A stretch of DNA of 59,529 bases from Bacterioplanes sp. (GCA_014859445.1 JACUUC010000017.1:1-59529), one strand, 5' to 3'. Shown: positions 18,047 to 27,162, counted from the stretch's first letter. Numbers and translations are program-made. The notes: generated by a model from the letters alone, not told the origin.

Positions 18047-19081
18047 TTAAAAATTATCGGGCACTTTGGCTTTCTCGCGCGCAACTTCACGCGTAATTAA
18101 GCCTTTATTGAGTAGGTTTTGCAGCGACTGATCCATGGTTTGCATGCCATACGACATACCCGTTTGAATGGCCGAGTACATTTGCGCAATCTTGTCTTCA
18201 CGAATTAAGTTACGAATGGCGGGAGTGCCCACCATGATTTCGTGCGCCGCCACACGACCCCCGCCGTTTTTCTTCAGCAGCGTTTGTGAAATAACACCCT
18301 GTAACGATTCGGACAACATGGAGCGAACCATGGATTTTTCTTCGGCAGGGAATACGTCAACAATACGGTCGATGGTTTTGGCTGCCGAGCTGGTGTGTAG
18401 CGTTCCAAACACAATGTGACCTGTTTCTGCTGCGGTTAATGCCAAGCGGATGGTTTCCAAGTCACGCATCTCACCCACCAGAATCACATCGGGGTCTTCC
18501 CGCAGAGCCGAACGCAATGCTTCGTTAAAGCCTAAAGTATCACGATGCACTTCACGCTGGTTAATTAAACTTTTTTTCGGCTCGTGTACGAATTCGATGG
18601 GGTCTTCCACGGTCAGAATGTGGTCGTACTTGCTTTCATTGATGTAATCCACCATGGCCGCCAGCGTGGTGGACTTACCCGACCCCGTCGGCCCCGTTAC
18701 CAACACAATACCACGTGGCACGTTGGCCAAATCACGAAACACTTGACCCATGCCCAGCTGATCCATGGTCAACACTTTGGACGGAATGGTACGAAATACC
18801 GCACCCGCACCACGATTGTGATTAAACGCATTCACACGGAAACGGGCAACGCCGGGCACCTCAAAGGAAAAGTCGGTTTCCAAAAATTCTTCAAAGTCTT
18901 TGCGCTGCTTGTCATTCATGATGTCATACACCAAGGAATGAACTTCTTTATGCCCCAGCGACGGCAAATTAATACGGCGCACATCGCCATCCACACGAAT
19001 CATTGGCGGCATGCCCGCAGATAGGTGTAAGTCAGAAGCCCCTTGCTTGGCACTAAACGCCAACAATTCTGTAATATCCAT
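18047..19081 (-). CDS. pilT: Type IV pilus twitching motility ATPase PilT
   Basis: A 344-aa PilT. Signature elements: DITELLAFSAKQGASDLHLS, GPTGSGKSTT Walker A (about 130), the AIRNLIRE C-terminal helix that is essential in PilT, VEDPIEFVH, DPDVILVGEMRD and FGTLHTSSA. AGGAGA precedes the ATG. It heads the pilT-pilU-peptidase operon and is divergent from yggS-proC-yggT, a well-known arrangement in Pseudomonas. It powers pilus retraction for twitching and DNA uptake. Confidence 0.96.
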   Translation of the reverse strand: MDITELLAFSAKQGASDLHLSAGMPPMIRVDGDVRRINLPSLGHKEVHSLVYDIMNDKQRKDFEEFLETDFSFEVPGVARFRVNAFNHNRGAGAVFRTIPSKVLTMDQLGMGQVFRDLANVPRGIVLVTGPTGSGKSTTLAAMVDYINESKYDHILTVEDPIEFVHEPKKSLINQREVHRDTLGFNEALRSALREDPDVILVGEMRDLETIRLALTAAETGHIVFGTLHTSSAAKTIDRIVDVFPAEEKSMVRSMLSESLQGVISQTLLKKNGGGRVAAHEIMVGTPAIRNLIREDKIAQMYSAIQTGMSYGMQTMDQSLQNLLNKGLITREVAREKAKVPDNF

Positions 19082-19216
19082 AACGTCTCCTAAAGTTCGA
19101 CTCCGTATTCACCTTGATACGTCAATACGGTTATAACAGCATAGCAGCGAGACAAGCAGGACTTGTTGCCAACTTACCGATATGATTTAACAAACATCCT
19201 AAACCAAGCGAAAACA

Positions 19217-19909
19217 ATGTCTACACTTGACGCAAATTACCAGCACATTGTGGCACGCATTGAACACGCCTGCCGCGCCGCCAAACGCCCACTTGCTGAC
19301 GTCAAACTACTGGCCGTCAGCAAAACCAAACCGGCCGCACAAGTGCGAGCCTGCTATGCCTTAGGCCAGCGCTGTTTTGGTGAAAATTACCTGCAAGATG
19401 GTCTCGAAAAGATCACCGCATTGGTGGATCTTGCCGACATCGAGTGGCATTTCATTGGCCCCCTACAGTCCAACAAAACCCGCGCGGTGGCCGAGCATTT
19501 TCATTGGCTAGAAACCTTGGCACGCGACAAAATCGCGCAACGCCTCAACGATCAGCGCCCCGACCACTTACCGGCCCTGAATGTACTCATTCAGGTGAAT
19601 ATCAGTGGCGAACCACAAAAGGCCGGCGTCATGCTGGCGGACATAGCGGCACTGGCTAAGACCGTGCATGCGCTTCCTCGCTTAACCTTGCGTGGACTCA
19701 TGTGCATTCCCGAAAACACCGACGACGATGCCCTATTGCGACAACAATTTGAACACATGCAACACGCATGGGTGGAGCTGAGCAGCCAATATACCAGTGT
19801 CGACACGTTATCGATGGGCATGTCGGCCGACTTAGAATTGGCCATTGCCTGCGGCTCAACCGAAGTCCGAATTGGCACCGATATTTTTGGTGCGCGCAGT
19901 ACGCTATGA
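19217..19909 (+). CDS. yggS: YggS/PLPBP family pyridoxal-phosphate homeostasis protein
   Basis: A 230-aa single-domain PLP-binding protein. The PLP lysine motif LLAVSKTKPA, GENYLQD, WHFIGPLQSNKT, MGMSADLELAIACGSTEVRIGT phosphate-binding segment are all conserved. The start at 19217 was chosen because it gives the usual length; an upstream in-frame start adds unmatched residues. It acts in vitamin B6 homeostasis rather than as an enzyme. It is followed 67 bp later by proC. Confidence 0.94.
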   Translation: MSTLDANYQHIVARIEHACRAAKRPLADVKLLAVSKTKPAAQVRACYALGQRCFGENYLQDGLEKITALVDLADIEWHFIGPLQSNKTRAVAEHFHWLETLARDKIAQRLNDQRPDHLPALNVLIQVNISGEPQKAGVMLADIAALAKTVHALPRLTLRGLMCIPENTDDDALLRQQFEHMQHAWVELSSQYTSVDTLSMGMSADLELAIACGSTEVRIGTDIFGARSTL

Positions 19910-19976
19910 AATCGCCTCGCGAAACCTCTATACTGGCCGACATTACCCAACGTCGGCACTACGATCAGGATTGACT

Positions 19977-20795
19977 ATGACTCAAATTGCATTCATTGGC
20001 GGCGGCAACATGGCCACCAGCATTATCGGCGGCTTGTTAAAACAAGGCGACACCCATCCTGACTTAATCCATGTCAGCGACCCCAGCGAAGAGCAGCGCG
20101 AACGACTCCGCACGGAGTTTGGCGTACAATGTCATGCCGACAACGACACTGCGATTGCCAAAGCCGACGTGGTGATTGTGGCGGTTAAACCGCAAGTCAT
20201 GAAAACGGTTCTGGAACCCTTACGCGCCACCCTCAGTCAGCAACAACCACTGATCGTTTCTATTGCCGCTGGCATTAACATGGCGTCACTCGCCCGCTGG
20301 AGTGGCTGCGAAGCCATTGTCCGCTGCATGCCGAACACACCGTCTTTGCTCTCTCTGGGTGCGACCGGCCTTTTTGCCAGCGACCATGTATCACTCGACC
20401 AGCGCAACATGGCCGATGCCATGATGCGTGCCGTTGGCATTGCCGTCTGGGTACAAAGCGAAGCCGAAATCGATGCCGTCACGGCACTGTCCGGTAGCGG
20501 CCCTGCGTATTACTTTTTGCTGATGGAAAGCATGATCAAAGCCGCCCAAAATATGGGTTTGAGTGAAAAAACCGCCACACAATTAACTCTACAAACGGCA
20601 CTAGGGGCAGGCCAAATGGCGGCGTCGGCCGATGTAGGCCCAGCGGAATTGCGCCGTCGCGTCACCTCACCCGGAGGCACCACCGAACAAGCCATTCGTC
20701 AGTTTGAGCAAGCCGATTTTACCAACATCGTTGCGACAGCGATGAACGCTGCTCAACAACGCGCCGCCGAACTTAGTCAGCAGTTGGCCGACTAA
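19977..20795 (+). CDS. proC: Pyrroline-5-carboxylate reductase
   Basis: A 272-aa ProC, reducing 1-pyrroline-5-carboxylate to proline with NAD(P)H. Rossmann motif IAFIGGGNMATSI at the N-terminus, VKPQVM, SIAAGI, RCMPNTPSL, and the C-terminal signature SGSGPAYYFLLMESM and VTSPGGTTEQAI. The start at 19977 places the Rossmann fold at residue 3; an in-frame extension overlapping yggS was rejected. It lies between yggS and yggT as in many gammaproteobacteria. Confidence 0.96.
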   Translation: MTQIAFIGGGNMATSIIGGLLKQGDTHPDLIHVSDPSEEQRERLRTEFGVQCHADNDTAIAKADVVIVAVKPQVMKTVLEPLRATLSQQQPLIVSIAAGINMASLARWSGCEAIVRCMPNTPSLLSLGATGLFASDHVSLDQRNMADAMMRAVGIAVWVQSEAEIDAVTALSGSGPAYYFLLMESMIKAAQNMGLSEKTATQLTLQTALGAGQMAASADVGPAELRRRVTSPGGTTEQAIRQFEQADFTNIVATAMNAAQQRAAELSQQLAD

Positions 20796-20836
20796 CCGAT
20801 ATTGATTGATGACATTACGTTTTATTGGGAGCCATT

Positions 20837-21424
20837 ATGTCCGCGTTTTCTGAAGTCAGCTTGTTGCTGGTAAACACCCTAGGTAGTTTATTTCTACTGA
20901 TCGTGGTGCTGCGTTTTCTACTGCAATTGGTGCGTGCGGATTTTTACAATCCGTTGTCGCAATTCATCGTCAAAGCAACCAATCCTTTGTTGCTGCCTTT
21001 GCGTCGTTTTATACCGGGCTTTGGTGGGATGGATATCGCGGCCTTGGTATTAGCCTTTGTCGTGCAATGGGTATTGTTGTTGCTGTTGTTGGCACTCCAA
21101 AATGTGCCACTCATTTTTGATTTAACATTGATCTGGGCGCTGGTTGGCGTCTTTTCATTGCTATTGAATATTTATTTCTGGGGGCTGATCATTACCGTCA
21201 TCGCGTCTTGGCTTGCACCTAACTCGTACAACCCAGCGTTGATTTTAATTGGGCAGATTTTAGAGCCCGTGATGCGCCCGATTCGTAGTCGCATGCCAGA
21301 CATGGGGGGGCTGGACTTATCCCCTATCGTCTTATTTTTATTGATCAAAGTCGTGGAAATCCTATTCCTCTACCCGCTCGCGCAAATGGCCAACCTACCG
21401 CGCGGCTTGATTGTCGGCATATAG
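20837..21424 (+). CDS. yggT: YggT family integral membrane protein
   Basis: A 195-aa membrane protein made of two repeated YGGT units, each with hydrophobic helices around a conserved motif: NPLSQFIVKATNPLLLPLRRFIPGFGGMD and NPALILIGQILEPVMRPIRSRMPDMGGLD. GGGAG precedes the ATG at 20837; a TTG at 20825 is less likely. Biological role is poorly defined (osmotic/ion homeostasis has been proposed). Third gene of yggS-proC-yggT. Confidence 0.92.
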   Translation: MSAFSEVSLLLVNTLGSLFLLIVVLRFLLQLVRADFYNPLSQFIVKATNPLLLPLRRFIPGFGGMDIAALVLAFVVQWVLLLLLLALQNVPLIFDLTLIWALVGVFSLLLNIYFWGLIITVIASWLAPNSYNPALILIGQILEPVMRPIRSRMPDMGGLDLSPIVLFLLIKVVEILFLYPLAQMANLPRGLIVGI

Positions 21425-21497
21425 GACTTGAGAGAAGGCAGAGCGGCGATAAAAGGACGTGTTAGAAAGAGGGCAGTGTCGTTGCTGGAAAAGACGA

Positions 21498-21521
21498 TGT
21501 AGGAGCGGGCCATGCCCGCGA
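21498..21521 (+). repeat. REP-type palindromic element, copy 1
   Basis: A 24-nt element starting TGTAGGAGCGGGCC with internal near-palindrome GGGC-CAT-GCCC. It is similar to the Pseudomonas-type REP core (GGAGCGGGCxxGCCCGCGA) and is exactly repeated in inverted orientation at 21567-21590. It lies between convergent yggT and phaZ. Confidence 0.75.
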
Positions 21522-21566
21522 CATCGGTTTGTTTGATAAAAACATTCGCTTGCCTAGCGGCAAGTA

Positions 21567-21590
21567 TCGCGGGCATGGCCCGCTCCTACA
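21567..21590 (-). repeat. REP-type palindromic element, copy 2 (inverted)
   Basis: A perfect 24/24 reverse complement of copy 1. The 45-nt spacer holds its own small hairpin (CTTGCC-TAGC-GGCAAG), so the pair can form a long cruciform or RNA hairpin, like a BIME doublet. Confidence 0.75.
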
Positions 21591-21605
21591 AATCTCGATC
21601 CCACA

Positions 21606-21620
21606 AAGCCCGCTCCTACA
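21606..21620 (-). repeat. Partial REP-type element
   Basis: AAGCCCGCTCCTACA matches the outer 13-14 nt of the inverted REP copy, then diverges; it looks like a decayed or truncated third copy. Confidence 0.55.
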
Positions 21621-21652
21621 AGGCTCATCCTTAAACCCATCAAGCACATGCA

Positions 21653-22873
21653 TCACGCCGATTGCATAAACCCTTTTACCATTGGCGCAATGGTTTCGCG
21701 GAACACACGGCCATTAAAAATACCATAGTGTCCTACCCCTTCAGCTTCGTAGTGCTTCTTATTCTTTGCCGGAATGCCACTGCACAACGTTTGTGCACAG
21801 GATGTTTGGCCACGGCCGGTAATGTCATCCATTTCACCTTCAATGGTTAACAACGACATGCCTTTGATGGCTTTCAAGTCGACCGCTTGTCCACGATATT
21901 CCATGACACCGCGTGGTAATTGATGCTCTAAAAACACCTTACGAATGGTGTCGAGGTAGTATTGAGCGGGCATATCCATGACTGCCAAATACTCGTTGTA
22001 GAACTGTCGATGCGCTTCCGCGCTGTCACCGTCGCCTTTGATTAAGTCATTAAAAAACTTAAAGTGCTTGCTAATATGACTATCAACATTCATGGACAGA
22101 AAACCCGTCAATTGAATGAAACCTGGATAAACCAGCTGCCCACGTCCTTTAAACCCATCAGGAACCGAACAAATGACGTTATCCTGAAACCATTCTAAAT
22201 CCTTACCCGATGCGTAATCGTTGACTTCGGTAGGGCTTATGCGTGTGTCAATCGGCCCGCCCATCAACGTCATACTGGCTGGCAAGCAGGCATCCTTTGC
22301 TTTCGACATGACTGCGGCCGCCACCAATGCTGGTACACATGGCTGACAAACGGCCAGCACGTGCACGTTAGGACCTAATTGCTGTAAAAACTCGATGATG
22401 TATTGCACGTAATCATCAAAATGAAAGGTACCTTGGTTGATCGACACATCACGAGCGTTACGCCAATCCGTAATGTACACATTGTGATCAGGTAAAAACT
22501 CTCGCACGGTGCCACGCAGTAAGGTCGCATAGTGCCCCGACATCGGGGCAATGATCAGTACTTTTGGCTGCTCGTCCAAGCCACTCTTTTCGCGCTTAAA
22601 GTGCAATAAGTTGCAATAGGGTTTCGCCATGGTGATCGAATAATCAATCGCGATTTCTTGACCATCAATGACCGTGGTATCCAATTCCCATTCAGGCTGC
22701 TCATAATAATCGGTTAAACGCTCAAACAGCTCCAGCGAAGCGCGCAACGTGCGGAAATACCAACCATAACTCAGCGGGTTCCACGGCTGATACAGTGATT
22801 GTCGAGTGAAACGAGCCATCACATGCAACGGTTGCATGACATTCATTATTTGCGCATTCATTTGATATAGCAT
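21653..22873 (-). CDS. phaZ: Intracellular polyhydroxyalkanoate depolymerase
   Basis: A 406-aa protein of the intracellular PHB depolymerase (PhaZ) family. The N-terminal MLYQ start, the segment LIIAPMSGHYATLLRGTV and the lipase-box variant AVCQPCVP with a catalytic Cys (Cys176) in place of Ser fit the Ralstonia-type enzyme; the acid and His members of the triad lie in GEMDDITG and GVGHYGIF. It degrades stored polyhydroxybutyrate in the cytoplasm. The ATG at 22873 was preferred to 22879 by family resemblance. No PHA synthase gene is in the window. Confidence 0.9.
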   Translation of the reverse strand: MLYQMNAQIMNVMQPLHVMARFTRQSLYQPWNPLSYGWYFRTLRASLELFERLTDYYEQPEWELDTTVIDGQEIAIDYSITMAKPYCNLLHFKREKSGLDEQPKVLIIAPMSGHYATLLRGTVREFLPDHNVYITDWRNARDVSINQGTFHFDDYVQYIIEFLQQLGPNVHVLAVCQPCVPALVAAAVMSKAKDACLPASMTLMGGPIDTRISPTEVNDYASGKDLEWFQDNVICSVPDGFKGRGQLVYPGFIQLTGFLSMNVDSHISKHFKFFNDLIKGDGDSAEAHRQFYNEYLAVMDMPAQYYLDTIRKVFLEHQLPRGVMEYRGQAVDLKAIKGMSLLTIEGEMDDITGRGQTSCAQTLCSGIPAKNKKHYEAEGVGHYGIFNGRVFRETIAPMVKGFMQSA

Positions 22874-23060
22874 GATCATTTCTCACATCAATAACACGAG
22901 ATCCCTCCCGCTTTGATGTAACAATAGCACGCGTAGGATGAATATCGCATGTCAACTGGACACAATTGAACAGTATTTGTGCCACAGTCAACAGTGTTTG
23001 GCCGCTAAGGATAAGTCTCTGTCTATTTAAACCAAGCCAATGTGTATTTTTTAGGCTAAA

Positions 23061-23078
23061 GTCATTAAAAATAATGAC
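23061..23078. promoter_or_regulatory. Palindrome upstream of the Mpo1-like gene
   Basis: GTCATTA (23061-23067) and TAATGAC (23072-23078), 7-bp perfect arms with an AAAA centre, ending 14 bp before the ATG at 23093. Could be an operator or a small 5'UTR hairpin. Confidence 0.35.
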
Positions 23079-23092
23079 AAAACGAGGCCAAA

Positions 23093-23449
23093 ATGAGCAA
23101 CAGCAAGACAAAAAAAGCACTTCCCAAGGACTTAAACAGCTTCCGTGAGTTTTATCCTCACTATCTGGCAGAACATCAGCACCCCATTTGCCGAGCATTA
23201 CATTACAGTGGCAGCATGAGTGCGCTACTCCTCATTGGCGCCGCGCTGTACAGTGGTAATTATTGGTTGATACTGGCCGCTCTCGTTGCCGGGTACGGCC
23301 AAGCATGGATCGGTCATTTCTTTTTCGAGCACAACAAGCCCGCGACCTTTCAATACCCAGGCTGGAGCTTCTTGGGCGACTGGGTCATGCTCAAAGACGG
23401 TTTTTTAGGGCAATTACCACCGAGTAAAGACGAACAACAGGACAAATAA
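23093..23449 (+). CDS. DUF962/Mpo1-like membrane protein
   Basis: A 118-aa small membrane protein with two hydrophobic hairpin segments. Conserved signatures are FREFYPHYLAEHQHPICRALHYSG, and WIGHFFFEHNKPATFQYPGWSFLGD, which identify the DUF962/Mpo1 family. Yeast Mpo1 is a dioxygenase that alpha-oxidises 2-hydroxy fatty acids; the conserved His residues here (FYPHYLAEHQH, LHYSG, GHFFFEHN) could bind iron. Bacterial function is inferred only. Confidence 0.88.
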   Translation: MSNSKTKKALPKDLNSFREFYPHYLAEHQHPICRALHYSGSMSALLLIGAALYSGNYWLILAALVAGYGQAWIGHFFFEHNKPATFQYPGWSFLGDWVMLKDGFLGQLPPSKDEQQDK

Positions 23450-23468
23450 TCCAACGAACATATCGCGA

Positions 23469-24842
23469 TTACTGCGTTGAGGTATGTTCTCGCCACTGTG
23501 CGAGTCGAGTGCGCAACCATTCTGGGTTGCGCCATAGCCACCACCAGATTGCTACCCCCAGTACGACTTGCCCTGCGGCAGCACCCATAACCATGCCACG
23601 ATAACCCGCCAAATACGCACCCAAATACGCACCCGGTAAGTAAAACAGCAACAAGCGCACCGCGTTCAGTAGCAATGAACCTAACGGCTTTTGCAACGCA
23701 TTCAGCGCGGAGTTGAGAACCAACACAATGGCCATACCAACATAACCAATAGACAACCAACGTATGTAATCGACGATATACGCTTGTACCTGAACGTCGG
23801 TGGAAAACTGTCGAGCAATGACACCACCCAGCAGCCAAAACAACAGCACGACCGCGCTTTGCCAAAGCACCACGCGCATCATGGCAAACAACAATGCATG
23901 CACAATGCGTTGATCATTTGCGACGGCATGATTTTGTGCCACAAACACCGGCAATACGGCCGTCGCCGCCAGTGTAATGACCAATGCAAAAGGCTCTAAG
24001 CGCATACCCACGCCAAAAGCCGCAATGGCTTCGGCTCCCATGGGGGCAACCAGTAGCAACAAAATCGCTGCCGCCACCGGCACCAACATATTGGTGAGCA
24101 TCGCCGGAACGGACAACACCAATAACCGTCGCCAAATAAAGAACAACCCTGTCAGCGAAATACCAAAGCGTCCTAGCACGCCATGCCGTCGTTGATGCCA
24201 CAGCAAAATAGCCGCGACAATGGCCCAGCTGAGACTGGTGGCCAATGAGGCACCCCCCACCCCCAGCCCCGGCCAGCCCGCCACGCCAAAAATCAATAAT
24301 GGATCCAACAACACATTGAGCAATGAACCTAGCAGCAGCAAATACGACGATAGCTTCACCATGCCCAAAGCACGTAACGTATTGTTTTGCGTCATGACCA
24401 ATAGAATCACAATCGCACCGGGCCACCAAAAGATCATAAATTGACGGATATCGGGCAGCAATACAGGGTCCGCCCCCATCCAGGCAAAAATCGCGTCATG
24501 TGCCAGCAAGCCCGATATCGCCAACCCCCCACCCAGCAACAGACTCAAACTTAAGCTGGCAAAAATACGCTGCCCTATTTTGTTCGCATCGTTTTGACCA
24601 ACGGCCTGACTCACCAAGGCCGAGACCGCAATGCCCAAACCAATCGACAAGTTCATGACCAATAACGTGATGGGCATGGCGAATCCCACTGCAGCCAAAC
24701 TCTCGGTACCCAATAAGCTGATGAACCAGGTATCGACCAAATTCATAAAAAACAGCGCGGCAATCCCCACCACCATGGGGCGAGTTAATGCCGGCATAAT
24801 GCGGGGAATGTCTTGCGTTAAAATGGCATCGCGCACGATCAC
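23469..24842 (-). CDS. MATE family efflux transporter
   Basis: A 457-aa inner-membrane protein with twelve predicted helices in two homologous halves: VVGIAALFFMNLVDTWFISLLG with the MATE motif, and in the second half LVITLAATAVLPVFVAQNHA. It is a Na+- or H+-coupled multidrug/toxin exporter by family. The reported start is GTG at 24842; a second GTG at 24836 sits better with the GAGGT ribosome-binding site and may be the real start. No regulator is adjacent. Confidence 0.92.
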   Translation of the reverse strand: MIVRDAILTQDIPRIMPALTRPMVVGIAALFFMNLVDTWFISLLGTESLAAVGFAMPITLLVMNLSIGLGIAVSALVSQAVGQNDANKIGQRIFASLSLSLLLGGGLAISGLLAHDAIFAWMGADPVLLPDIRQFMIFWWPGAIVILLVMTQNNTLRALGMVKLSSYLLLLGSLLNVLLDPLLIFGVAGWPGLGVGGASLATSLSWAIVAAILLWHQRRHGVLGRFGISLTGLFFIWRRLLVLSVPAMLTNMLVPVAAAILLLLVAPMGAEAIAAFGVGMRLEPFALVITLAATAVLPVFVAQNHAVANDQRIVHALLFAMMRVVLWQSAVVLLFWLLGGVIARQFSTDVQVQAYIVDYIRWLSIGYVGMAIVLVLNSALNALQKPLGSLLLNAVRLLLFYLPGAYLGAYLAGYRGMVMGAAAGQVVLGVAIWWWLWRNPEWLRTRLAQWREHTSTQ

Positions 24843-24996
24843 CTCAACTTGTCATTATTATTGGACATGACTGTACGTCATTTTTCGAAAACCGATTAGG
24901 TCTTATCACCTCAGTTATCCGTTGCATTTGGCTTGTCAGCACTACGTTGTCTCGCTAACCTGTTGATTTGTATCTTTTCAATGAATAGGACTTTGT

Positions 24997-25701
24997 ATGC
25001 AACGCTCTCTCCTTACCCTACTAATAGCCTCAATTGGCCTAAATGCCTACGCAGAAGAAAAAGACTGGAGCGGCAGTGCCGAACTGGGTTCTATTCGCAC
25101 CTCAGGCAACACCGATACTAGCAGCTTAAGTAGCAAACTGACGCTGAAACACAGTGGTGAAAAATGGGATTCTGAATTGCGCTTAACGGCGTTGAACAGC
25201 AAAGACAGTGGCACAACGTCGAAAGAAAAATACACCGGTTTGGTGCAATTCGATCGCAATTTCACCGAACACTCCTACTTAGCGATCATCGTAGACCAAG
25301 AACGCGATCGCTTTAATGGTTTTCGCTACCAAACCACGTCATCGGTTGGTTATGGTTATCGCGCCATTAATCAAGACAATATGCACTTAGATCTGGAAGC
25401 GGGCCCCGGTTATCGCCGCGATAAAATTCGCACAACCGATACCATCGAAGAAGAAGCCATCGGTCGTATTGCGATAAAATTCCAGTGGCAAATTCGCGAA
25501 GGAGTACAATTTGTCGAAGAGTTTGTCGCCGAAGTCGGTGACAGCAATGCCATCTATCGTTCTGAAACCAGCTTGCGCAGCCAAGTTGTGGGCAACCTAG
25601 CCACGTCCATTGGTTACAAGGTCCGTCATGTGGATACCGTTCCAGAAGGCAGCAAAAAAACCGACACCGAACTGGGTGTCACCTTGGTGTATAGCTTCTA
25701 A
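24997..25701 (+). CDS. DUF481 (YdiY-like) outer-membrane protein
   Basis: A 234-aa outer-membrane beta-barrel. Signal peptide 1-19 (ending NAYA), then the DUF481 opening WSGSAELGSIRTSGNTDTSSLSS, alternating amphipathic strands with aromatic girdles (FNGFRYQTTSSVGYGYRAI), and a C-terminal Phe (LVYSF) typical of BamA-inserted barrels. Relatives are salt- or acid-induced; the function is undefined. AGGA precedes the ATG and a strong terminator follows. Confidence 0.87.
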   Translation: MQRSLLTLLIASIGLNAYAEEKDWSGSAELGSIRTSGNTDTSSLSSKLTLKHSGEKWDSELRLTALNSKDSGTTSKEKYTGLVQFDRNFTEHSYLAIIVDQERDRFNGFRYQTTSSVGYGYRAINQDNMHLDLEAGPGYRRDKIRTTDTIEEEAIGRIAIKFQWQIREGVQFVEEFVAEVGDSNAIYRSETSLRSQVVGNLATSIGYKVRHVDTVPEGSKKTDTELGVTLVYSF

Positions 25702-25705
25702 GCGC

Positions 25706-25732
25706 AAAAAGGGCTTGAACAAGCCCTTTTTT
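25706..25732 (+). terminator. Rho-independent terminator after the DUF481 gene
   Basis: Stem AAAAAGGGCTT / AAGCCCTTTTT with loop GAAC followed by T, beginning 5 nt after the stop codon. The A-rich 5' side makes it usable on both strands. Confidence 0.88.
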
Positions 25733-25761
25733 ATCCATACCAAGTCCCGTCCTAGCCGGCA

Positions 25762-26409
25762 TTACTGAACTTCGTTCTCGGATTCACGTTGCGACTTTCT
25801 TTTGTGATGCTGATAGTCATGCGCTTTTGACCAACCATGACGTTGATGAGCATCACGCTGAGTCTGCCATTGCGTCATTTGCTCAGGCGTTAATATACCA
25901 GACATGACATGCTGCAAGGCCTGCTGCGCATCCTGATACTGCTCTGGCGTCATTGGCCACTGATAGTGCGCCATCAACGCGCTCTGCTCTTGCTGGAGTT
26001 GTTGCTGTTGCGTTACGGACAAGTCCAAACGTTTCGCTAGTCGCTTGATGTGGCGCTCTTGCATGCGCTGCACACGCTCTTGCATCAACGCTTGTGCTTG
26101 TTGTTGCTGTTCTGCCGTCAGTACCTCAGCAATGGCCGCACGACGTTGTTGCATTAACGCCCGTCGCTCATCGCGCGGAGCGCTGTGTTGCGCGTTTTGT
26201 TCGTGCGCGCGTTTGTTTTGTTCGCGTAACTGTTGCATGGCGGCACGATGACGCTGCTCAATCTGATCCAATTGTTGCTGTTGTTCACTACTTAACTGCA
26301 ACGCTTGCTGCCACTGCGCATCGTGTTTCGGTCCAGCTTGTGCCGTCAGTGATAACAACATCGTGGTCAACACCCAAATGGATGCAGTGGATTTGATCAT
26401 TCGTTTCAT
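25762..26409 (-). CDS. Spy/CpxP-like periplasmic protein
   Basis: A 215-aa protein when started at the ATG at 26409, which has GAGGAG upstream. Signal peptide (MKRMIKSTASIWVLTTMLLSLTAQA, cleavage about 25). The mature part is Gln/Arg/His-rich helix with LTxxQ-like repeats (LSSEQQQQLDQI, LTAEQQQQAQAL, LSVTQQQQLQQ, LTPEQMTQWQ), which is characteristic of the Spy/CpxP/LTXXQ family of periplasmic chaperone-like stress sensors. It ends in a basic tail KRKSQRE. No two-component system is adjacent. Confidence 0.8.
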   Translation of the reverse strand: MKRMIKSTASIWVLTTMLLSLTAQAGPKHDAQWQQALQLSSEQQQQLDQIEQRHRAAMQQLREQNKRAHEQNAQHSAPRDERRALMQQRRAAIAEVLTAEQQQQAQALMQERVQRMQERHIKRLAKRLDLSVTQQQQLQQEQSALMAHYQWPMTPEQYQDAQQALQHVMSGILTPEQMTQWQTQRDAHQRHGWSKAHDYQHHKRKSQRESENEVQ

Positions 26410-26562
26410 ACGGCGCTCCTCAACGCGGATTGGTATTGAGTATGATACGGATTTGGACATCAAGTAGTGTCTAGCTTCGCAAAGAAGTGTCATGACGCAA
26501 CCATACCGACAAGAATCGGTCTAGGGTATGATATTCGACTTTTTTCCAGCGAGGGTTTCATC

Positions 26563-27153
26563 ATGAGTATTGTCGACGATGAGCTGTTCTTACAAGAAAT
26601 GGCCGATGTTCAGCCTATCGCGGTGACACCTCGCGTCACGTTGCGCAAAGGCAACTTAGCCACAGCCAATGCGGCCGCTCGTCAGCGGGCCGCCAGTGCC
26701 GACGTACCCGCCGCAACCGATGGTAACCCACTGGCCACGCGCGAGATTGACCGCGTCGGGCCACACGATGTCGTGGGCTATAAACGCCCTGGCATTCAAG
26801 ATGGGGTATTTCGGAAACTGCGCTTAGGCAAGTACGAAACCGAAGCCCGACTCGACCTGCACAAGCGCACCGTCGAACAAGCACGTAACGATGTGTACCG
26901 TTTTATTCAAGAGTGCATCGAGCACGATATTCGCTGCGTACTCATGCTGCCAGGCAAAGGCGATCGCAACGTGAAAGACCCTGCACTATTGAAAAGCTAC
27001 CTCGTCTATTGGTTGACCGAACTGGACGACGTCCATGCCTTCCATACGGCTCAACCGCATCATGGCGGTAGTGGTGCATTTTATGTGTTACTGCGCAAAA
27101 GCGACCGTAAAAAACAACTGGCGCGCGAGCGATACTCGAAAGGTCGACTGTAA
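26563..27153 (+). CDS. Smr-domain protein (SmrA/YdaL-like endonuclease)
   Basis: A 196-aa protein with a C-terminal Smr domain (about residues 90-190): the DLHKRTVEQARNDVYRFI opening (D-L-H motif), the LPGKGDRN loop matching the conserved H/P-G-K-G site, and HGGSGAFYVLLRK. The N-terminus (MSIVDDELFLQEMADVQPI) is like SmrA family proteins. The start at 26563 has GAGGG upstream; an upstream in-frame extension overlaps the divergent Spy-like gene promoter and was rejected. A DNA or RNA nicking activity is known for some relatives. Confidence 0.9.
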   Translation: MSIVDDELFLQEMADVQPIAVTPRVTLRKGNLATANAAARQRAASADVPAATDGNPLATREIDRVGPHDVVGYKRPGIQDGVFRKLRLGKYETEARLDLHKRTVEQARNDVYRFIQECIEHDIRCVLMLPGKGDRNVKDPALLKSYLVYWLTELDDVHAFHTAQPHHGGSGAFYVLLRKSDRKKQLARERYSKGRL

Positions 27154-27162
27154 GGTCGACCT
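27141..27162 (+). terminator. Hairpin over the stop codon of the Smr-domain gene
   Basis: 8-bp perfect stem AGGTCGAC / GTCGACCT with loop TGTAAG containing the TAA stop. There is no T-run, so termination is uncertain. Confidence 0.35.

Noticed and set aside
22880-23092. Small gene or RNA between phaZ and the Mpo1-like gene
   Set aside because: No coding potential or stable long structure beyond the 18-bp palindrome next to the Mpo1-like start.
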